From contig OY759511.1 of NCBI GenBank assembly GCA_963662395.1, positions 2,914,001-2,978,000 on the forward strand: 64,000 nucleotides of DNA. Direction: 5' to 3'. The stretch is from JAPOXR01 sp963662395 (GTDB lineage: Bacteria > Pseudomonadota > Alphaproteobacteria > Rhodobacterales > Rhodobacteraceae). Below the pieces are notes generated by a model. That model did not search any database. It was not told where the DNA came from and saw only the letters and a program-made list of their open reading frames with translations. Numbering within the stretch: the stretch's first letter is position 1; each line of letters opens with the position of its first letter. Below, piece after piece: positions 1 to 10,026 of the stretch. The position numbers and the translations under genes were made by a program.

Positions 1-1
1 G

Positions 2-793
2 ATTTACCGATATGTGACCGACCCGGCGGTGAGGCTAGGTGAGGTGACCTATCTCCACGACCTGGAAGGTCAAGGCTTTGACAATTTGGCGACGCTGTTC
101 CGTCGTCGCCTCAACAGTGCTCAGTTTGTCGCCCACGTAATCGATCCCCAGACTCCGTACCGGGTGAAGTTCGATATCTTCCGCCGAATCAACACCGGAG
201 GAACTCCGCTGAGTGCCCAGGAGATTCGCCACTGTATGAGCAAGACTCGATCGCGAAAATTCCTAAAGCAGTTGGTGAGTGACGAGAGTTTCGTCACGGC
301 TACGGGAGGAGCATTGATGAACCATCCGCGGATGGCAGACCGAGAAGTGGCGCTCCGGTTCGTTGCTTTCCGTCTGTTTAATGCGGATGACTATGAACAG
401 CATGGTAGTTTCGACGAGTTTCTGGGCTTTGTGACAAACCGGCTGGACGAGCCGACCGGCGAGGATCTTGACAATCTCAGACGTGAATTTGTTCGCGGTA
501 TGACCAACGGCTATGCGGTATTTGGCGAGAACGCCTTCCGCAAATGGCCGCGGGAAGCGATGCGCAAGAGTCCCATCAACCGCGCATTGTTCGAAAGCTG
601 GGGGACGGTATTGGCCGATTACGACGAGGCTGCGATCCGGGATGCAGCGGAGGACTTACAGACTCGCGCGCGTGAAATGATGACCAACGACCCAGAGTTC
701 CTCCATTCTATTAGCAGCAGCACAGGAAGTATTCGCAATGTCCGAACTCGATTAGGCGAGGTTCGCGAATTGGTCGAGGAGGTGTTTCGATGA
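2..793 (+). CDS. DUF262-family protein (GmrSD-N-like), 5' end outside window
   Basis: The reading frame is open from the first bases, so the N-terminus lies outside the window; an internal GTG at 14 is not a convincing start. The motif FDIFRRINTGGTPLSAQEI is the hallmark of DUF262 (ParB/Srx-like fold, as in the N-terminal half of GmrSD-type restriction enzymes). The rest is helical with no recognised C-terminal nuclease domain. The stop overlaps the next start (ATGA at 790-793), so it is translationally coupled to the ATPase gene and is probably a subunit of the same complex. DUF262 proteins paired with ATPases are common in phage-defence islands. That role is inferred from family and context. 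The DUF262 call is firm. Confidence 0.8.
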   Translation: MYRYVTDPAVRLGEVTYLHDLEGQGFDNLATLFRRRLNSAQFVAHVIDPQTPYRVKFDIFRRINTGGTPLSAQEIRHCMSKTRSRKFLKQLVSDESFVTATGGALMNHPRMADREVALRFVAFRLFNADDYEQHGSFDEFLGFVTNRLDEPTGEDLDNLRREFVRGMTNGYAVFGENAFRKWPREAMRKSPINRALFESWGTVLADYDEAAIRDAAEDLQTRAREMMTNDPEFLHSISSSTGSIRNVRTRLGEVRELVEEVFR

Positions 794-1917
794 TTGCCGA
801 AGTCCGTCTCGAGAACTTCAAGCGCTTTCGTGATTTGGCCTTGAGGGGAGAAGTTCTCACGGTCTTGACGGGTGCCAATGGCGCCGGCAAGACCTCGGTT
901 CTTCACTCGCTCTTGCTGGCTCGGCAGATGGCCCGACAGCCCGACCGAAGCCATGTCGAGCTGAATGGTGTGGACACCCTGGAATTGGGCGGTGCCGAGG
1001 ACGTGATTCATCGTGAAGCCAGCGAGGACTTGGCTGCGGTTCAAGTGCTCGACTCGGAGGGCAGGAGCCGACGCTGGTCGTTTCGGGCGAAGGGCAGCGA
1101 TGATGCCCGAACGCTTAACGCAATTGTAGTTGACAGACCTAAGGATTATCCAAAGGCACTAGCTGGCCCTGCTCCGCAGTTCTGCTATTTGTGTGCGGAA
1201 CGTCTGGGTCCGCGCGATGTCCTGGGTGCCAGTGCTGCGGATGTCGCGGAACTTGACGTCGGTTCTCGCGGCGAGTTTGTGGCGCAAGTACTAGCGTCAT
1301 TTGGTCGGTCGCGGGTTAGTGGCGGCCGAGTCGAGGGCTCCTCCACTGAAACCCAGCTGACCAGCCTGCTGCACCAGACCGAGAGCTGGATGGCGAAGAT
1401 CGTCCGTCCGACCCAGATTGATGCAGAGTGGTTTCCCAACACGTCGGTTACCCGCCTGCGTTTCAAGACACCTGGCCTTCGAACCGAGTGGACGCGCGCA
1501 CCGAACGCCGGATTCGGCATCTCGTATGCGTTGCCAATAGTCGTTGCGGCGCTTCGCGCAGAAAGTGGTGGGTTGCTCCTCGTAGAAAATCCCGAGGCAC
1601 ATTTGCATCCGGCTGGGCAATCAAGGATCGGCGGGTTCTTGGCACAGGTTGCGGCGGATGGCGTACAGATATTCATTGAGACGCACAGCGATCACGTCTT
1701 GAACGGTATTAGGGTGGCGGTCGCGGACCGCAAGGCCGCGCTTTCGCCGGATCAGACGGTTGTTCATTTTTTCCGGGCTGAAGACGATGAAGGGCCGATC
1801 CTTGAATCGATTGAACTCAGTCGAACCGGTAAGCTCTCCGCCTGGCCCGCCGGATTCTTCGATCAAGCACAAGTCGACCTCGCAATTCTGGCTTCCACGC
1901 GGCGACGCGAGCCGTGA
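790..1917 (+). CDS. AAA/OLD-like ATPase (AAA_15/AAA_21 type)
   Basis: A 375-residue ATPase of the RecF/ABC-like class. Walker A is GANGAGKT at residues 28-35, the Walker B region is LLLVENPEAHLHP near residue 260, and the D/H-loop is the ETHSDHVLN stretch that follows, in the usual order for OLD/AAA_15 proteins. No Toprim domain is fused. It starts inside the stop of the DUF262 gene and its own stop (TGA 1915-1917) overlaps the next GTG start, so three proteins are made from one message. The family usually acts as the sensor or motor of multi-subunit defence complexes. The ATPase motifs are seen directly; the defence role is inferred. Confidence 0.85.
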   Translation: MIAEVRLENFKRFRDLALRGEVLTVLTGANGAGKTSVLHSLLLARQMARQPDRSHVELNGVDTLELGGAEDVIHREASEDLAAVQVLDSEGRSRRWSFRAKGSDDARTLNAIVVDRPKDYPKALAGPAPQFCYLCAERLGPRDVLGASAADVAELDVGSRGEFVAQVLASFGRSRVSGGRVEGSSTETQLTSLLHQTESWMAKIVRPTQIDAEWFPNTSVTRLRFKTPGLRTEWTRAPNAGFGISYALPIVVAALRAESGGLLLVENPEAHLHPAGQSRIGGFLAQVAADGVQIFIETHSDHVLNGIRVAVADRKAALSPDQTVVHFFRAEDDEGPILESIELSRTGKLSAWPAGFFDQAQVDLAILASTRRREP

Positions 1918-2885
1918 CCACCCGGTTCGTGCTTGACGAATGGTCGTGGGCGGGGGCGGCCGAAACAGACTCCGAGGCGTTGTCGAACGCGGTGCATCAG
2001 TTGCTGGAACGGCTTGATGTAGTTCGTGAGCGGAATGAAGACGTCGCCAGGCACCAAGACTACTACGAGACGGACCTCGGGGACGGCGTGCAGCTATACT
2101 CTGTGTTGTTTGAGCGTAACTGTCCTCTAAAATTCGATCATGACCTGACGGAACGGCTCTCTTTGGCCCTAGATCGGATTATTGAGTTCGACGATTCGGG
2201 GCTAAGCGAATACGACGCAAGATTCTGCGGAGGGATGCAATTCACACCGGGCGTCGCATGGGCGCACGCCTGTTGCTCGGCACTACATCAGGTGGCGGTT
2301 CTACCGTTGCCACTTGGCGGTGTACCCAGTGGCAAGATGCCGGTAGTCGTTGGTGGCATGCCTAAGGAGATTGCTTTTGTAACCGAGGAACTCCAGCACC
2401 TGGATTTCTTTCGGTCTGTTATAGACTTGGAGAACGCAAACGAGGCGATGTTCGAATCTCTTGCACCGTCTGCATTTCCGGCATTGGAGTGGGCGGACAA
2501 TGTCTGGCGTGGTTTAGGGGACTTCGATCGCCCGTATAATGCGGTCCGAGGCGAACTTGTGCGCTATCTGGGTGGCCTTAACGATCACGGGGCATCGTGT
2601 TTTCACAAGCTTCGCGCAGGAGACCCACGCCAGTTGCAGAGCGTCTTATCGACTCAAGTCGGTACAGCAACATCGGACGAGAATGGGCAAACGAAGAAAA
2701 ACCCACCTTCCCGGCGGGACCGTACTCGGCGACATCGGAAAGAAAACAAGGTGTTCTGGTGGCACGTCAAGTTACAGCCGCATATTGATCGGATTTACTT
2801 TCTGTACGAACCCCCGTCAGCGGACTGGCCGCTGCCTGAACACGGCCGCATCATCGTAGGCCTGTTCAAGGACCATTGCGTTTAG
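1914..2885 (+). CDS. Unknown third protein of the DUF262-ATPase operon
   Basis: 323 residues, GTG start at 1914 overlapping the ATPase stop. No family was recognised. The N-terminal two thirds is acidic and helical. Residues about 250-275 form a basic, lysine/arginine-rich linker. The last 50 residues are hydrophobic and aromatic (WWHVKLQPHIDRIYFLYEP, then RIIVGLFKDHC). This tail looks like a compact C-terminal module, possibly a toxin or nucleic-acid-binding domain, but no catalytic motif could be assigned. Strict coupling to the ATPase argues that it belongs to the same system. Three-gene DUF262/ATPase/unknown operons occur among described anti-phage systems; whether this is a known type (Menshen-like, for example) cannot be decided from the sequence alone. 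Confidence 0.7.
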   Translation: MTTRFVLDEWSWAGAAETDSEALSNAVHQLLERLDVVRERNEDVARHQDYYETDLGDGVQLYSVLFERNCPLKFDHDLTERLSLALDRIIEFDDSGLSEYDARFCGGMQFTPGVAWAHACCSALHQVAVLPLPLGGVPSGKMPVVVGGMPKEIAFVTEELQHLDFFRSVIDLENANEAMFESLAPSAFPALEWADNVWRGLGDFDRPYNAVRGELVRYLGGLNDHGASCFHKLRAGDPRQLQSVLSTQVGTATSDENGQTKKNPPSRRDRTRRHRKENKVFWWHVKLQPHIDRIYFLYEPPSADWPLPEHGRIIVGLFKDHCV

Positions 2886-3502
2886 CCCTAGTGAAGTTGT
2901 ACACCAAAGCAGCGTCGCAGGATGCTGTCATGCTGTAACCACGAAATGGTTGGAATGGCTGCCTCCGAATGCAGAAAGGATTCGATAGCGCGGTGAGAAA
3001 GGAGAACAGGGACGGAGTCCCGCTCTTGGGAAACAACCGATTGTGGCGAGCGATTGCCCAGTGCCAGCCGACTCGCGCTACGAGCGCCGGACGTTCGGGA
3101 CGGCTCGCACGAAGCTGCGAACTCTCACCGAGGCGTCCTCCGACGCCCAGTTCGAGTAGCAAAGGTCAGTATTCAAGTTCGAAACTCTCGAGAGGGCCCT
3201 TCTTCGAGATTACCTCATCCGGGCTGGCTGCGGCGGCGACCAGGCAGCAGTCGTGAATGAGGTCCAGGAGTGCGAATGCCCGGAGCACCTCCGGAGCGAG
3301 GCAGTGATCCATCCCCGGGTAGCGACGCTGCGGATGCGGTGCATGGCGGAGGCAAGCGAGGTCCACCGTTCGCGGAAGATCTACGAGTCGAGGGATGCCG
3401 CGTTACGGATACGACTAGACAAGCGGTTCCGGAGCGACGCAGCGGGTGAATCTGAAGTGCGAAATTCCGGTCTCCGGCGCTAGGCACTTGTGGAGTGCAT
3501 CG
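2886..3502. other. Gap of about 620 bp without a convincing gene
   Basis: Several short ORFs overlap here on both strands, none with a good ribosome-binding site or a recognisable product. The spacer separates the three-gene operon from the next gene on the same strand. No clear terminator hairpin with a T-run was seen. Confidence 0.5.
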
Positions 3503-4441
3503 ATGCAAAGCACTTCTGGCGGGGAAATTGATGCATGGGACGGGCGCGGAGCATGTCTGTTCGTACATTTCGACTTCGAGTTCTTTCCTATGCGGGTTCA
3601 CTCCGGTCACGGTTCAATTGGGTGGGAAGAGTACGACTGGGAGGGACTTGGCGATGTCTTGAGGCAGAATGCGTCGAGCAACTGGAGCGTTTTATCTTCG
3701 CACACCAACGAACGCGGAAGGATGTCCGCGTCGCTCCCAATGAGCAAGCAAGTTCAAGAGATCCTTGCCGAAGAGTACTACAGAAATCGAGTGATGCGGT
3801 GGATGATTTGCGCCTTGGACACGAACGGTGAGGTGGAAAGGCGAGTCTGCCTCAATCGAGGCAGGATAGTTAGTTACAAGCGAAAAGAAGATACCGTGAC
3901 GTTTACTGCTGAATGCCAATCCCTAGATTCAATGCGCGACCATGATGCCAGACACAAGCGAAGAGTGGGCGCAGTTCGTGAGAGATTCAATCGGGGTGTC
4001 ATGGACGCGATATTGCTGAATGGTGCGGGTTGGATAGTAAGTATGGCTGAGGCGATTTCTGGTCAGCTCGGGCTCGTCGTCGACAGTTTGAAAACGGTTC
4101 TCTCAAGCCGCAATCGAAGAATCGCAGAGCAGCGGTGGTCGGCACGAAGACGAACGTATTGGTTCAGGACGGAACCGCGTATTCCGCGAATGAGGCTGCG
4201 CAGTAAAGGCTATAGGGTAAAGGCGGACACGCTCGACGAAGCGAAATCAAAGCTATATGAGCGGGTTGCCGAAAGGGTATGGGACGTTCCGTCAAGCTTT
4301 ATCAGCATGGTCATCTACAGAGACGATCGCCCTCTTGAGTTTCTGAATTTGGACCAGATTCGTCAGAACGATGATCCAGCCCGCTCCGAGAAGACGAGCC
4401 CTATGAGAGGGTGGCCTCCGCAGAACAACGAGACGAAGTGA
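3503..4441 (+). CDS. Putative phage tail-type protein (DUF2163-like N-terminus)
   Basis: 312 residues from ATG 3503, chosen over a GTG at 3446 because TGGAG lies about 7 bp upstream. The first 150 residues follow the pattern of DUF2163/BR0599 phage and gene-transfer-agent tail proteins: a hydrophobic opening strand, a GxGxIxWEEYDWEGLGDVL segment, an RMSASLP strand, then LNRGRIVSYKRKEDTVTFTAECQSLD, which matches the usual 'GRMDxMTIxxxGxTxTVSVTAESRLxDL' region. The remaining half is basic and not recognised. No other virion genes flank it, so it would be a lone prophage remnant or a repurposed tail-like protein. The resemblance was read by eye, without alignment. Confidence 0.45.
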   Translation: MQSTSGGEIDAWDGRGACLFVHFDFEFFPMRVHSGHGSIGWEEYDWEGLGDVLRQNASSNWSVLSSHTNERGRMSASLPMSKQVQEILAEEYYRNRVMRWMICALDTNGEVERRVCLNRGRIVSYKRKEDTVTFTAECQSLDSMRDHDARHKRRVGAVRERFNRGVMDAILLNGAGWIVSMAEAISGQLGLVVDSLKTVLSSRNRRIAEQRWSARRRTYWFRTEPRIPRMRLRSKGYRVKADTLDEAKSKLYERVAERVWDVPSSFISMVIYRDDRPLEFLNLDQIRQNDDPARSEKTSPMRGWPPQNNETK

Positions 4442-4638
4442 GGCAGCTGCTGTGCTTGGATTGACGCGCAAAGTGAGGGAGTGTTTACACTGAATGGAAT
4501 GCTGACGGAGTAGGTTTCGGAGGGACCGGATAGCTGCCGGAGTGTGGAGCACGTCGCAAGCTTTCGCCGCTGGAGGATATGGCCATGTCTGATCGAACAT
4601 TGCTCTAGCTTGTCCCTCGCGTTGTCATGTCATGTATT

Positions 4639-4986
4639 TTATGCAGCGGCGGAGCTGCGAATCATAATCGCACCTTCTTTAGTTATTGTTTGACCAATAT
4701 TGGTGCAGGAAAATTCCGTAACTTTTCCTTGGTTGGTATATGACAACTTTACAAGGCCACCATCATGGAGCTCGATTTTGTGAACAGTGAGTTCACTCTC
4801 GCGCATAATCGTTTGGGACTTTACATCGAATATATTTTCAATTCCCACACTATTTGTCGTCTTTATGCTGGCTTGAATGTTGCCCTCCCTATCCATTACT
4901 AGAACTGTCCCTTCGGGTGTTGTAACACTTACGCTCCCATCGTCACGTCGCTCGATCTTGTTTCCATTGAATTCTATTTCGTCCAT
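4639..4986 (-). CDS. Small AT-rich hypothetical protein
   Basis: 115 residues, start supported by GAGGAG a few bases upstream on the minus strand. The protein is almost all short beta strands (alternating charged and hydrophobic residues, TTPEGTVLVMDREGNI) with no signal peptide or membrane segment. Base composition is clearly more AT-rich than the neighbours, suggesting recent acquisition. It is convergent with the tail-like gene and followed upstream by the IS21 remnant. No family recognised. Confidence 0.6.
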   Translation of the reverse strand: MDEIEFNGNKIERRDDGSVSVTTPEGTVLVMDREGNIQASIKTTNSVGIENIFDVKSQTIMRESELTVHKIELHDGGLVKLSYTNQGKVTEFSCTNIGQTITKEGAIMIRSSAAA

Positions 4987-5207
4987 GCTTGTTACTCCTC
5001 AGTTCCAATAGACATCGCCACCGAAGTACGTTGACTGGTTTACTCGCTTTGACGCTCATCTATTCGGTGGCTTGTTGGCTTAGTTTGTCGAGCGGCGTGC
5101 AATCGTGACCCGCTCTTGCGGGAATCGGCGTCCAGGAATGACCCGTCTTCCCGGAAGCAGATCGTTCATTCACGCGACCGTTTCACGGCCTGCGGGAGAA
5201 TCAGGGG

Positions 5208-6552
5208 ATGCCGGCAGTGGGGACCATTGCAGGGATCCGCAGGAGACATCCCGGAGAAGGAAGGTCGATCGGCGGGGCAGCCCGGGAGCCCGGCATCTCC
5301 CGGGGCACGGTTCGCAGGGTGTTGCGCAGCGGGAGGGCGGCGCACGCCATGACCGGTCGGGCAGGCAGCCCCGGCCGAAGCCGGACGGCTGCACGCACGC
5401 CCTCGAGGTCGAGCTGGTGGCCAACAAGGAGCGCAACAAGCGCAACAAACTGACGCTCACGGCGATCCTGGCGCCGGCTCTGCAATGAGGGTTGCGAGGC
5501 GGTGCGGCGGCATGCCCGCAGGTGGGCAGCCAGGACGGCAGCATTACGGGTGCCTTCGTATTGCCGGCCGGCCGGTGACGGTTGAGGTGGCGCCGATCAC
5601 CCCGTGTCGAGCCGCATGCCGTTCATCCGCTGCCATCCCCGGGAGAGGCAGGAGATGGTGGCGGGTGCCCATGACCGGGCCTTCGCATCATCTGCCGGCT
5701 CCTGCGGCATCGGAATCCACGACGACATGACGGCGGTGGAGCGGGTCCTTCGGGGCCGGGAGCGCAGGATCAATCCCCGCTTCGCGAAGATGTGCGGACA
5801 CCATCTGGTCGATCCGACATTCTGCAACCGCAGGGCGGCCCATGAGAAGGGTCGGGTGGAGAGGCAGATCCGGTCCATGCGCGAGAGGCTGTTCAGGCCG
5901 CGCCTCGAAGGCGAAACGCCGGATTGTCCGGGCGGGTAGATGGCGCAGCGGTGCCGCAGGCATGCCCTCGAGCATCGGCATCCGGACTTCCCCGAGCGGC
6001 AGGTCCACGAGGTGTCTGCCGGCGAGGAGGAGCGCTGCCTGGTGCCGGGGACGGAACCGTTCCGCGGCCATGCATCACGCCGGACCACGGCCTTCAGGAC
6101 CTGCCTGGTCCGCTTCGCGGGCAACAGCTGCCCGGTGGAGGCGCAAGCGGCCGGCAGGCCGGTGGAGCTGCGTGCCCCGGCCGATCACGTCGAGATCCGC
6201 CTCGGCGGCGAGACCGCCTTCGGCCACGTCCGCGGGTTCGGGCGGGGCCGGGCGGTCTAGACGTCAGCCACACCATTCCCATACCGGAGCGCAAACCCGG
6301 TGCAATCCGTGGGCGGCACCCCGTTCCGGGCCCGGAACCTGCCGCCGCCGGCACGGGTGCGCGAGCGCCTCGATGGCTGCGCCGATGGCGGAGGAGATGG
6401 TGCGCATTCTCCCCGGTGCACGGCGCTGCGATCCGGGGCCGCCGCCGCAGGTTTCGATACCGGCGGGGCTGGAGCTCGGGGAGCCGCCGACGGCCGATCC
6501 CGCACGCCATGACCGGCTGCTTGCCGGAAGGCAGGCCGATGAGGCGAAGTGA
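5208..6552 (+). pseudogene. istA: istA (IS21 transposase), frameshifted
   Basis: Reading across three frames recovers an IS21 IstA protein. The N-terminal helix-turn-helix is MPAVGTIAGIRRRHPGEGRS with SRGTVRRVLRSG. The integrase core segment at about 5640-5935 contains HDRAFA, CGIGIHDDM, KMCGHHLVDPTFCN and EKGRVERQIRSMRERLF. The C-terminal beta-barrel is at about 6060-6255 (TCLVRFAGN, GRPVELRAPADHVEIRL), and a tail near 6430-6540 reads DPGPPP and ADPARHDRLL. At least three frame changes and internal losses mean no functional transposase can be made. Long ORFs on the opposite strand here are composition artefacts. Confidence 0.8.
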
Positions 6553-7155
6553 ACCGATGGTGCTGATGAGCGAACCGGCCGACAGGAAGGCAGGATCGAT
6601 CAGGTACCGGATGACGATCGCCAGGCTGCCGCATGCCGGGGAGGCAGGCGAGTTCGACTTCCCGGCCGGCCCGGTGGCCGGGGAGATGGTGCGCCGCATG
6701 GCCGACGGGTCCTTCACCCGGGCCGGGCGGGGCGCGATTCCCGCGGGTGGAGACGGCACCGGCAGGACCCGTCCTGCCGTGGCCATTGCCCGCTCCTGCA
6801 TCGGCGCCGGTGCCCGCGACCGCGTCCTCGACATCATCGAGCCGGCGGGCCTCTGGAGCGGGAGTTCCGGGACGGATGAGGGGCGCCTTGCCGAGGCCCT
6901 GCGCCGGCGCGACGTCGTCGCAGGCGGGCCCGGCTGTCTGCCGGTCTCCCGGGATGGCGGCAATCTCCTGTTTCACCTCATGTCGAGCCTCCATGAATGG
7001 ACGCCGGTGATGGACGCCGCCAACCCGGAGTTCGGTGAATGGTCCGGCGTCGGGGTGGCGCCGGGATGACCACCGCCCTCGCAGGCCGGCTGACCCGTCA
7101 CCCGGCATCCTCGAGACCGGCAATGACAGCCACCGCCTCGGGAGCCGCGACCGGG
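6540..7155 (+). pseudogene. istB: istB (IS21 AAA+ helper), degenerate
   Basis: Follows istA directly. Recognisable IstB blocks in order: SIRYRMTIARLPHAGE, GEMVRRMADGSF, a ruined P-loop region (GGDGTGRTRPAVAIARSCI, where the family has GxxGTGKTHLAIAIA), RRRDVVAGGPGCLP in place of the Walker B 'DELGYLP', GGNLLFHLMSSLHEWT, PEFGEWSGV, and in a shifted frame MTTALAGRLTRHP. The P-loop lysine is replaced by arginine and the Walker B acidic residues are gone, so the ATPase is dead. Confidence 0.8.
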
Positions 7156-7977
7156 CAATTGCCCGTTCCGGTCCCTGGCTCCGGACGGGCGGGCACGGCT
7201 GACCCGCCCGCCCGCTGCGATCAGTGCATCGGCGCCGCCGCCGCCGGGTTCGCCCTCGTCGAGACCGCAGATGACGAATGCCGGGCCGGCAGGTACCGGC
7301 CACCGACGCCCGGATCGCCGCCGGCGGCCCGCCGGCACCCGGAGCGCATGCCGACAATGCATCGATGGCGGACTCGGCCAGGAACGCACCGGCTGGCACC
7401 CCGGCGTCCCCGCTACCGAACCGGAAGCCGCCGGCGGCCTTGCGCGAGAAATGTTGTGGTCGTTTTCATGTTGCGGTGGCTCGGAAGGTTCAGGGTCAAC
7501 AGAGGCATCGCCGGATTCTCCGCAACATCATGTTTTGAACGCCGCCCGGATCGGATGGCCGGATATCCGGTGACGAGGTGCACCGCCGGGTTCGGGCTCC
7601 TGCCGTCTGTCCGCTCCTGTCCGCCCGCACGAGACCGAACGCGCTCCGGGATCTTGGCTGCACCATGACATCCCCGGATGGCCCCGCAGTCACGGCCTCT
7701 CCTGACACGCTGAACCTGCATGGGCGCCTGCTGCGGAGCGTGGAAGCCGGGACTCCGGGCACGAGAGGGGCCATTCCCACCGCAACATGATCCTTTCGTC
7801 CTCGCCCGGCATGGCATGGCCCTGTCTTCCGGACAAACAGGGAGACACGATCATGCATGAAGACCTTTTCTCCCATGGCTGCCGCTGCGGATTTCTCCCC
7901 CCTTGCCGGCACCTCACCTGATGTCCGCGGCCGTTCGGACACTGTTCTGCAAGACCCGGTCCGACGAGGTGAGCAGA
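7156..7977. other. GC-rich gap without a recognisable gene
   Basis: About 820 bp between two IS21 remnants. ORFs are open in many frames because of the high GC, but none gives a recognisable protein or has a good start. Probably the terminal non-coding parts and flanks of the two decayed elements. Confidence 0.5.
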
Positions 7978-9290
7978 ATGCCCGGACGCCATGTTGCAGA
8001 TCATCAGGTGAGGCTGTTCATGGAATACGGCAGAACCCGTTCGGCCCGCCCGCGTCGGCGAAGGCCGGCATCGCGCAGCCACCGGCACCCGCATCAGGCC
8101 GGACCCGCTGGCCGGCATGTTCGACGAGGAGGTGGCGGCGATGCCCGAGGCGGAGCCGGGCCTGCGCCCGGTCGGCATCCTCGAGGAGTTGCGGCGGCGC
8201 CATCCGGAGCAGGGTCCGGATGTCCGGCGCACCCCGGAGCGGCGGGTCGGCGACCGGAAGGCGCAGCACGGCCCCGGGAAGGAGGTGATCTTCCGGCAGC
8301 GGCGCTGACCGGGCCGGATGGCCCTGCCTGCCTTCACCCGCATGACCGGGCCCGGCGCCGCCCTGCCGGGCAGAAGCCCGGGCACATGCCCTGTCGCTTC
8401 CGGCTGCCCTGGTCCGGCTTCCGCCATGTCGGGCAGGTCCAGGCGGCGAGAGCTTCACGGCGCCGGCCGCCAGCCTGCAGGCGGCGCTCCGGCAGCCGGG
8501 CGGGGCCCCGCAGGAGCACCGGGCAGGCTACCTGCCTGCAGGCTTCCGCAATCCCGGCCGGGAGGATGCCGGGGACATGACCGGGCGCTGTCGCCTCCCG
8601 TGCAGGCATTGCCGGACGGCACCTTCACGCGACAACCGCGGCATCGCCCGTGAGAATGGTGCCATCGACGGTGCGCACGGCCATCCCGGGCAGGAGATCG
8701 ATGATGCGCTGATGATCAGGGGATCGAGGTCGGGCGCGGCAATGCCCGTCGCGCCAAACGGATCAACACCGAACGGGCACTGCTCGAACCCCTGCCGGAC
8801 ATGCGTACCACCGATCACGGGGAGGCCGGCGTCACCGTCACCTCCTCCAGTGGCTTCATCCTCGAGAAGGTGTTCCACACCGTGCCCTTGCTGCTCATCG
8901 GCCACCGTCCCGGCATGCGCATCCATGATGACCGGCCGGAGCCCTGTCCGGGCAGCGCCTGGCAGCCGGCCCTGCCCCGGAAGCGGAAGGGCTCGCCTGC
9001 GAAGGCGGTGCATGTGGTCGATCACCGCCACGTGATCCACTCGCCGAAGACCGGGCCGATGGCGCTCATGCGGCTGGTCTGTGGCGGCGGGCTCTTCCCG
9101 CGCCGGCCCGTGAGGAGAATTGCGAGGCGGCGCCGGCGGCAGGACCTGCGCCTGCCTGCAGGAAGGAAGGCTGCCGGAGGCGGGTCGCCTCCGGGTCCGG
9201 TCTGCACCGGATGCCGCCGCCATGCCCGCTGCCGGCGTCGCCAGGGCACCGCTCCCGGGCCATGGCGATCTCCCGGTCATGGCCGCGGCG
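7978..9290 (+). pseudogene. istA: istA of IS21-family element B (IS408-like), frameshifted
   Basis: A second, different IS21 transposase. The N-terminus MPGRHVADHQVRLFMEYGRT is typical of the IS408/IS1326-like branch. It is followed by EAEPGLRPVGILEELRRRHPE and ERRVGDRKAQHGPGKEVIFRQ (about 8115-8305), the core motif RDNRGIARENGAIDGAHGHP (about 8630-8690), and the C-terminal barrel VTVTSSSGFILEKVFHTVP, LLIGHRPGMRIHDDRP and HVIHSPKTGPMALM (about 8830-9075). These blocks lie in different frames, so the gene is inactive. It is unrelated at subgroup level to element A, so two independent IS21 insertions have decayed side by side. Confidence 0.8.
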
Positions 9291-9292
9291 TC

Positions 9293-9910
9293 ATGAGCGG
9301 CCCGCAGGGTGATGCCGCAGGCAAGGCAGGTGGAGCCGGCCTGGAGCCGATGCCCGCCGGGCTGCGCCTGCCGGTCATGCGGGAGCCGTGGAAGGATCCT
9401 GCCGCCAGGTCCGACAGGGAGGGCCGGCCGGCCCGGGGTGCCTCATGCCTGATCTTCGGCCCGCCGGGGACCGGCAGGAGCCATCCTGCCGGTGCGATCG
9501 GACCGGCCGGCTACCGGGTGCCCTGCTGCCGGACCACCGACCTGGTGCAGCGGCTGCAGACGGCACGGAAGGAGCCGGCACCGGAGGCGGCACTGGCGCC
9601 GGCAGGCCGGGTTCACCTGCCGATCCTCGACGATCCTGCCCATGTCGGCAAGGACCGGGCGCTCTTCGAGCTCATCCCGGCCCGCCACGAGCGGCGCTCG
9701 CTGCCGATCACCGCGGGCCGGCCCTTCCCGGAACGGGACCGGGTCTTTCCGGACCGGACCATGGCGGTGGCGGCGGCAGGCCGCCCGGTGCACCGGGCGG
9801 TGATTCCCGGGATGAATGTCGGGAGCTGCCGGCGGCGCGCCGCATTCGAGACCCGCAAACGCCGGCGGCCGGCGAGCCGGGCCACGCAGAAGAACACGCC
9901 GACCGGCCGA
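9293..9910 (+). pseudogene. istB: istB of IS21-family element B
   Basis: One long frame still reads as IstB. LRLPVMREPW is near the start, followed by a P-loop region FGPPGTGRSHPAGAIG in which the essential lysine of GxxGxGKS is arginine. RTTDLVQRLQTARKE is intact, LPILDDPAHVGKD stands in place of 'LLILDDLAYVxKD', and LFELIPARHERRSLPITA, FPERDRVFPDRTMAVAAAGRPVHR and MNVGSCRRRAAFE complete the family signature. Length is near normal, so decay here is mainly by substitution. It ends about 110 bp before the IS66 insertion. Confidence 0.8.
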
Positions 9911-10018
9911 GCCGGAACATCCCGGGACATGCGGCCCGCGGCGCCTCCGGTCCCGCGGGCCGTCTTCGTTCCGGGAAAGAGAGAAATCAGCGACAAACGG
10001 GATCAGTGGAAAAACCAC

Positions 10019-10026
10019 TTGCACTC
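10019..10026 (+). repeat. Target-site duplication, left copy (TTGCACTC)
   Basis: Eight bases immediately outside the left inverted repeat, identical to the eight bases outside the right one. Confidence 0.93.

Larger units (their letters stand above)
5104..7155 (+). mobile_element. Decayed IS21-family element A
   Basis: Contains an istA-type transposase followed by an istB-type ATPase helper in the usual order, both broken. The left boundary is suggested by two copies of TGACCCG (near 5107 and 5139), the short repeat typical of IS21 terminal regions. The right boundary is only approximate, set where IstB similarity stops. Very high GC and many small indels mark it as old. Confidence 0.7.
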
